The translations under genes were made by a program, and so were the position numbers. The notes beneath the pieces are model-generated. The model saw only the letters and a program-made list of their open reading frames with translations. It made no database searches and was not told the origin of the DNA. A stretch of DNA of 64,000 nt. It comes from Coptis chinensis. Taxonomy: Eukaryota > Streptophyta > Magnoliopsida > Ranunculales > Ranunculaceae. Shown here in pieces: positions 58,159-64,000 of this stretch; the stretch's first letter is position 1, and every line of letters begins with the position of its first letter. Location of the stretch: the NCBI GenBank assembly GCA_015680905.1, contig CM027377.1, positions 41,564,501 to 41,628,500 of the forward strand, given 5' to 3'.

Positions 58159-58813
58159 TGCCATCTTAGTTGCACTTTAGCATTGTTTTCATAGTAGAAT
58201 TAGTCATTTTAAGTCCCATTAAACCCACCCACCCTTGTTTGATTCATACCGTGGTTATTCGCTTTCAGCCATGAAAAATTCCAAAAAATTACACGAGCGA
58301 TCGCGCTTATAAGGAGCTACCGCTTCTATAGTCCGACTTTTTCCGCGACCAGCCCTCACTTATTAAACGGACTTCGAGCGACCCGCCTACTTACTTACAA
58401 AACCGCGCCACGTCTTTGGACTAGGAGCGATCACGCTTCTCTCCGAAAGACTGCGCGCCTCTAAGCAAAAATTTTATGGATTTCTGCTGTGTTTGTTTCA
58501 AACTTCAATTTTTAAGTTTTTCAGTGTTCTAACTTGTTATTTACACCAACACGCCAGAAACAAGACGCTTATTCATAAGCTTAAGCAAGGACGCTTTCAG
58601 GTATTCCTTTCTTCCATACCGTGATCTCCGTTAGAGGTTCATACTAATATATCAAGATTGTTTGGGTTGTTTTCGTGTTTAGACTTAGACTTGCATGAGA
58701 TTAAGGTCCGGTCGGAGAAAACACCGAACGTAATTAACCGCCAACAAACAAACATATCAAGTATACCAATCATAACACCTCTAACTACTATTCCACCAAC
58801 CATACCCGACATA
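58159..58813 (+). other. Leader of G3 with GC-rich units
   Basis: Untranslated sequence with several GAGCGATCGCGC-like units at about 58285-58460, related to the GC-rich units of G1 and G2. No gene before the gag start. Confidence 0.6.
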
Positions 58814-60540
58814 ATGGGTGAAGAAAGAGAGACTCCTCTCTCCGACTTCTACAAAGCTTTGAGCGATAGCCCTAAATCTTGCATCGCTCTAGCAGTAATC
58901 CAAAGTGGGGATTTTCGAATCCCCCAAACATATTTAATTTGTTACCCGCTTTCCATGGTTTAGGCCATGAAAACCTTACCAACACATGCGTAGGATTGAA
59001 CAAGTCCTTACAACATTCCATCATCCTACGGTTGAAAGGAACAAATTAAACTAAGGGTATTTCCCTTCACTTTAGCCGATAAGGCGTCACTCCTTGGTTA
59101 ACTGCCCAAGCCTAACTTGGACTCGTGGGCTAAACTTGTTCAGCCTATTTATGGAACATTTTACCCACCCCTAAAGATGGATGAAATGCTTTCCAAGATT
59201 CATTTCTTCCGACGTAACCCTCATGAATCATTTTCTCGAGGCTTGGAATCGCTTTCACCGACCGCTAATAGAGTGTCCACACCATAACCTAGCAAAAGAC
59301 ACGCTAGTTCGCGTGTTTTTCAAAGGACTTCAACATCACCATAAAGAAGTCCTTGACATAATGAATGGGGTAGTTTCCTAAGTAAAGGAGCCTCAGAGGC
59401 TTATAAAATTTTAGAAGAACAAACTAAACGCAATAACAATTGGGGAGTGATGATATCCCCCGCCTCGCTAGTTCTTCTTCAACAAGCTTAAGGTCACGTA
59501 TGTTTGAGATGAAACCCGATCTTAACTTAAAAATTTAATCAATCTCTAACTAAAAAAGTAGAGGCTATTTCTATTCAACAAAAGCCTATTCCCTGGCCAT
59601 GAATGTCAACTCCAACCCATGTAATTTCTGTTTGAGTCCCCGAAAGCACTCGACTCCTATTGTCCTCTCTATGAACAACAACAACAATTAGAGCAAGATA
59701 ATGTTTGCTCCATTAATAACTATCCTATTCCTAATGCCCCATGGAGACAACATCCCAACTTTAGTTGGCTTAAACAATCAACAAGTTACAACCTGTGGTT
59801 TAATAACCAAAATGTTAGGCAAACAAACAACTATAATCAAGCTCCACCTAGGCAAGGATTGTGGACAAGGTCGTGGAAATTATAATAATTATAACAACCA
59901 AGCTTAAACCACGACAAGGTGTAGCACAAGGTCAGAATAATTATAATAATTATAATACCAATAGAGGTATCGTTCCGTTAACAATAGTAACTATCAAAAC
60001 CCACCCATAAATAATCAACGGAGATAGTTCCAAATGCACCACTGCGGACTACTACACCTACACAACCGACCAGATCGACGCCTTTATACAAGGTTACCCA
60101 ACAACTTTTCCAATCAATGACTCAATCAAACCAACAGATATTACAATCCATAAATCAGGGCATACAACAGCTTAGCCCAAGAGAAAGCCCAACCAAAAGG
60201 CGGTTTCCGTGATGCCGTTTATACCAAACCCTAAAACAACAAACACAAACTTTTGAGGTAAACGGTAATACTAGTAACGAAACGATAATAGTAGGTGACC
60301 TAAATGCCATCACCATTCTCCGCCTCGAAAGGTGGTTGATAACAAAGTAACTATGCCTATAGTTACCCCATCAAGATTCCCTACACCGGATATCAAACTA
60401 GATAATCTAAATAGAAACCAAGAACCTACCACCGTAGAGGTACCGCTTAAACCACAACCTAAGAAAAGAAAGCCAAGGTTACACATCAAGTCGAGCCATA
60501 CGCTAAATATAGAGTGAAACCACCATTCCCTCAAAAATTA
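58814..60540 (+). pseudogene. G3 gag remnant
   Basis: MGEERETPLSDFYKALSDSP lies near 58815, followed by FRIPQTYLICYPL. A gypsy gag core (FLEAWNRFHRPLIECPHHNL) lies near 59235. An N/Q-rich downstream part lies at 59870-60060. Gag forms the particle. Heavily broken. Confidence 0.75.
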
Positions 60541-61183
60541 GCCATGCTAAACTGTGGATACCAACTTCGAGGAGATTAGAACGTTTTCAAAAATCTAACG
60601 ATAAACCTTCCTTTTCTCAAGCTATTAAAAAGCTACCTAATCACGCTTAAGTTTCTTAAAGAGTTGTGCACTACTAGGCGAAGACCAACATACCTAAAGA
60701 CGCCTTTTAACTAAACAATTCCCAACTTTATCCTAAAAATAATGGAATTGTTAAGTACAAGGACCCCGGTCGTCCCCATCAGAAATGCACCTTAGAGATT
60801 CCCCACACGATAATCGCTTTATTAGACAGGGGGGCGAAAGTGTTAACTTTCCCCGTGATATTTGTATAAACAAATAGGTCTACGTGAAATGCAACCTACA
60901 AAAATAACGCTGCAATTAGCGGACGTGTCTATTAAGTATCCTAAGGGTGTAGTGGAAAACGTGTTTGTTAAGGTTCAGATTTCTACTATCCCCGCTGGAT
61001 TTTGTTATCCTCGATACGTAAGTCGCTAATGACTCAGACCGATCATCTTAGGTATTCCTTTTTAGCAACCGCCAACGACTTATTAATTGCCGCCATGGTA
61101 AGATGTCCTTATCTTTGGCCATCTCACAGTTGAGGTAAATGTTTTAAAATGATGAAACAGTTACCGTGATTCGCCTATAGATG
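60541..61183 (+). pseudogene. G3 protease remnant
   Basis: A retropepsin-like segment near 60800-60860 (IALLDRGAKV) and a following TLQLADVSIKYPKGVVENVF-like segment near 60910-60970 match the G2 protease. Degenerate. Confidence 0.65.
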
Positions 61184-62470
61184 GGGGAGGTTAGCATGAT
61201 CGAGAGCTTAGCTCAAGATTATTTTAACAACACGCTTCCCGAAAACAATATGTACAAATTCCTTTCTTTTGAAAGTCGATTTTGTAAATGACTCCTACTT
61301 AGAGGAAGTCAACACCATCCTTGAGTCCACACCAATTGTAGACACTTCGTTGCTCCATTATATTGAGTATGAAGACTTGCTACCTAAGCAAGTATTCATT
61401 ATGCAAAATGAGGACCCCTAATTTAAACATCTATTGATTTTCCTCCCACCCCCTGCTTAAACCCTTCCCCGAGTTAAAATATATACAACTTGATCCGATG
61501 GTAATCATCCGTAATTATATCTCTCTCATATCTAAGGATGAAGAGACACATTTAATCCGGGTGATTAGGGAACATCGGTCTCCGCGATTGGTTGGTCCCT
61601 AGCCGACATTAAGGGAATTGACCCTAATGTTTGCACTCATCGATCCATTTGAGGATAACGCTAAGACTTCTCGCTAACCTCGCCGCCGGGTTGAACCCCG
61701 CCATGAAAGAGGTGGTTAGGGAAGAAGTCTTACGACACTCGACGCGGTATCATATACCCATCTTCGATAGCTTAATGGGTAAGCCCCATTCATGTAGTTC
61801 CTAAAAATCGAGTTACCATGGTTCAGAACGGAAAAGGTGACTATGTTGTCACACAAGGTCCTATGAAATGGAGGATCAGATTGATTATGACGTTTAAATG
61901 CTATGACACCTAAAAGGATCACTTTCCTTTACCCTTTATAGATCAAATGCTCGAACGCCTAGTCGGGTCATGCTTTTTATTGTTTTCTAGATGGCTACTC
62001 GTGCTATTTTCAGATTATTATTGATATTGATGACCAAGAAAAGACTACCTTCACATGTCCCTTTGGAACGATGCCTATAAACTAATGCCTTTTGGCCTTT
62101 GTAATGCTCCCCGAACCTTCCAAATGTGTATGCTTCATATATTTAGTGACATGGTAGAGCGCTTTATGGAAGTTTTCATGGATGATTTTTCTATCTATGG
62201 AGACTCCTTCACAGATCGTTTGTCTAACCCGCCTAAGGTTTTGACAAGGTGTGAAGAAAAGAGCCTCGCTTTTAAACCGGGAAAAGTGTCATTTCATGGT
62301 GAAAAAGGGCATAGTATTAGGTCACATTGTATCTAGTGATGGCATCAAGCAGATAAGGCCAAACTAGATAAGATAGCAACTTTACCTAAACCACGGACTG
62401 TCCGCGGATATTAGAGCCTTTCTAGGCCATGCATGTTTTATAGGCGCATTTATTAAAGACTTCTAAAAAT
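61184..62470 (+). pseudogene. G3 pre-RT linker and reverse transcriptase remnant
   Basis: The linker starts near 61184 (GGGEVSMIESLAQDYF-like). RT sequence follows, with the catalytic box in [13 protein letters not shown] near 62178 inside an open stretch at 62055-62336. Many breaks. Confidence 0.8.
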
Positions 62471-62840
62471 AGCTAGGCCTTTAACTAATCTGCTTTTGAA
62501 AGATGCAATCTTTTGATTTTAATTTTAACCGTAAGCAGGCTTTTGAAACTTTAAAAGTCGCCTCTAAACCTCTGCACCAATTATATAAACCTCCCGATTG
62601 GTCTAAACCTTTCAACTCACGTGTGATGCTAGTGATTATGCAAGTTTGGTGCAGCCTTTGGGACAAAAACTAGATAATAAGTCCACTGCCATTTATTATG
62701 CTAGTAAAACATTAAACGATGCTCAACTAAATTATTCAACTACAGAAAAGAATTCTTAGCCGCCATTTATGCTTTAGATAAGTTTCGGCCCTTATTTGGT
62801 TGGTTCTAAAACTTTAGTTTACACGACCATGCAGCTTTTA
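62471..62840 (+). pseudogene. G3 RNase H remnant
   Basis: Matches the G1 RNase H (LDNKST...[14 protein letters not shown] region near 62670-62740, VGSKTLVY near 62797). Degenerate. Confidence 0.7.
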
Positions 62841-64000
62841 AGTACCTTCTTGCAAAGAAGGATGCTAAGCAGCAGATTAATCCGATGGATCCTTCTCCCG
62901 CAAGAGTTCACATTAGAAATAAAGGACAAAAAGAGGGGTCGAAAACGAAGTTGTTTAATTCACTTATCTAGACTCACAAACGACGATCGATCGATTCTCG
63001 AGTCCATACCGACTCTTTTCCCCGATGAGCACCAGATGCCATTTTTTCAAAGACCATGGTATGCCGACATTGTAAATTATCTAGTGGGCTGATGTTATGC
63101 CTTATAATTGGTCAAGGAATGAACGTGAAAAGTTTTGGCCGAGTTAAGTTATACTACCGGGATGAGCCCTACCTTTTTAAGTATTGTGCGGATCGATTAT
63201 TCGCCGTTGTATTCCCCCAAAGGGGAATATAATGAAGTTCTATTGTTCGCCATGACAAAGAGTGTGGTGGACATTTTAGTGGGATGAAAACAGCCGCTAA
63301 AGTTCTTCAATGTGGATTTTATTGGCCTACCCTTTTTAAGGATGCCCAAGTGCATCAAGAAGAGACGGTATCGCTTCCAACAACTTGGGAAAATTACTTA
63401 AACGTAATATGATGCCATTAAATCCAATCTTGATAGTAGAAATTTTCGACGTTTGGGGCATTGATTTCATGGGTCCTTTCCCGGTTTCCCACGGTTTCAT
63501 TTATATTCTAGTTGTCGTGGACTACGGTCAAAATGGATAGAGGCCCTAGCTTGCCGAGAGCAATGACCATAAGACCGTTGTATTTTTATTAAAGAATATA
63601 TTTTTCTGTCGGGTTTGGCATTCCTAAAGCCATCATTAGTGATGGTGGAACACATTTTTGCAACAGAGTTGTTGCATCCCTAGTGAAAAAGTATGGAGTT
63701 ACACACAAAGTAGCAACTCCTTATCATCCACAAACTAGCGGACAAGTAGAAGTTTCTAATAGGGAAATCAAAAAGATTTTAGAAACAATCAGAAACCCCG
63801 ATAGGAAAGATCGGGTCAAAGCATCTATCGGATGCCTTATGGGCGATAGAACTGCTTTCAAAACTCCTATAGGTATGTCTCCCCTTTAGACTTGTATTTG
63901 GGAAACCATGTCATTTGCCCGATTGAATTAGAGCACCGCGGCTCCTCGTGGGCTATAAAAAGCCTTAACTTCAATATTGATGAGGCAGGTGTCAAAACGA
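62841..64000 (+). pseudogene. G3 integrase remnant, cut by window edge
   Basis: The zinc segment region lies near 63290-63420 and core sequence ([15 protein letters not shown]) near 63463. The stretch 63683-63889 contains YGVTHKVATPYHPQTSGQVE. It is the partner of G1 44955-46236 in opposite orientation. Confidence 0.8.

Larger units (their letters stand above)
56658..64000 (+). mobile_element. Athila-type element G3 on the plus strand, runs off the window
   Basis: 5' LTR (56658-58148), primer site, leader, gag, protease, RT, RNase H and integrase follow in order on the plus strand, to the window end. It lies inside the protease of G2 and in opposite orientation to G1 and G2. The coding part has dozens of breaks, far more than G1. 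The 3' LTR is outside, so no LTR age is possible. Confidence 0.85.

Overview
This window is nuclear DNA from a flowering plant, most likely a dicot with a large, repeat-rich genome. The evidence is Ty1/copia and Athila/Tat-type Ty3/gypsy elements, two plant-type L1 LINEs with a C-terminal RNase H, a plant MAPKKK relic, a spliced plant TPR-protein relic and a DUF295 (F-box associated) relic. The background is AT-rich. I cannot name the species. No clearly functional host gene, tRNA or rRNA gene was found.

Layout, left to right. (1) 1-3056: a Ty1/copia element on the minus strand, cut by the window edge, with one 666-bp LTR. (2) 4252-17659: a second minus-strand copia element with both 1.27-kb LTRs, about 5% diverged by eye. 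It is split by a 6.6-kb minus-strand L1 LINE (6332-12968) with matching target-site duplications. (3) 17983-18975: an intronless MAPKKK-like kinase relic. (4) 19528-19900: the 3' end of a third copia element. (5) 20441-26581: a second L1 LINE on the plus strand, inserted inside one unit of a 142-bp tandem duplication. (6) 27400-29150: the last exons of a TPR-protein gene (minus strand), broken and partly duplicated, with a solo Athila-type LTR (29228-30712, TSD GCACC) next to it. (7) 31200-33655: a DUF295 relic, a hAT-like non-autonomous element and a Tat-like gag fragment. (8) 33656-34386: an unrecognised open frame of about 240 residues. (9) 34669-64000: a stack of Athila-type elements.

The Athila stack is nested. 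A partial LTR (34669-35429) abuts element G1 (minus strand, 35430-48165). G1 carries a 2.67-kb solo LTR of another gypsy family (39455-42127, TSD AAAAG) and was entered by G2 (minus strand, 48166-56657). G2 lacks most of pol and was entered by G3 (plus strand, 56658 to beyond the window end). G1 and G2 share two extra open frames downstream of integrase, where Athila relatives keep an env-like gene, and four regularly placed purine-rich tracts.

The most interesting observations are: the tandem 5'-UTR units of both LINEs; the four repeated polypurine tracts in the Athila copies; a GC-rich near-palindromic motif shared by unrelated LTR elements; the kinase relic that keeps its frame across 330 codons despite four stops; the exon-intron duplication in the TPR relic; and the paradox that the most deeply nested, hence youngest, Athila copy is the most broken.
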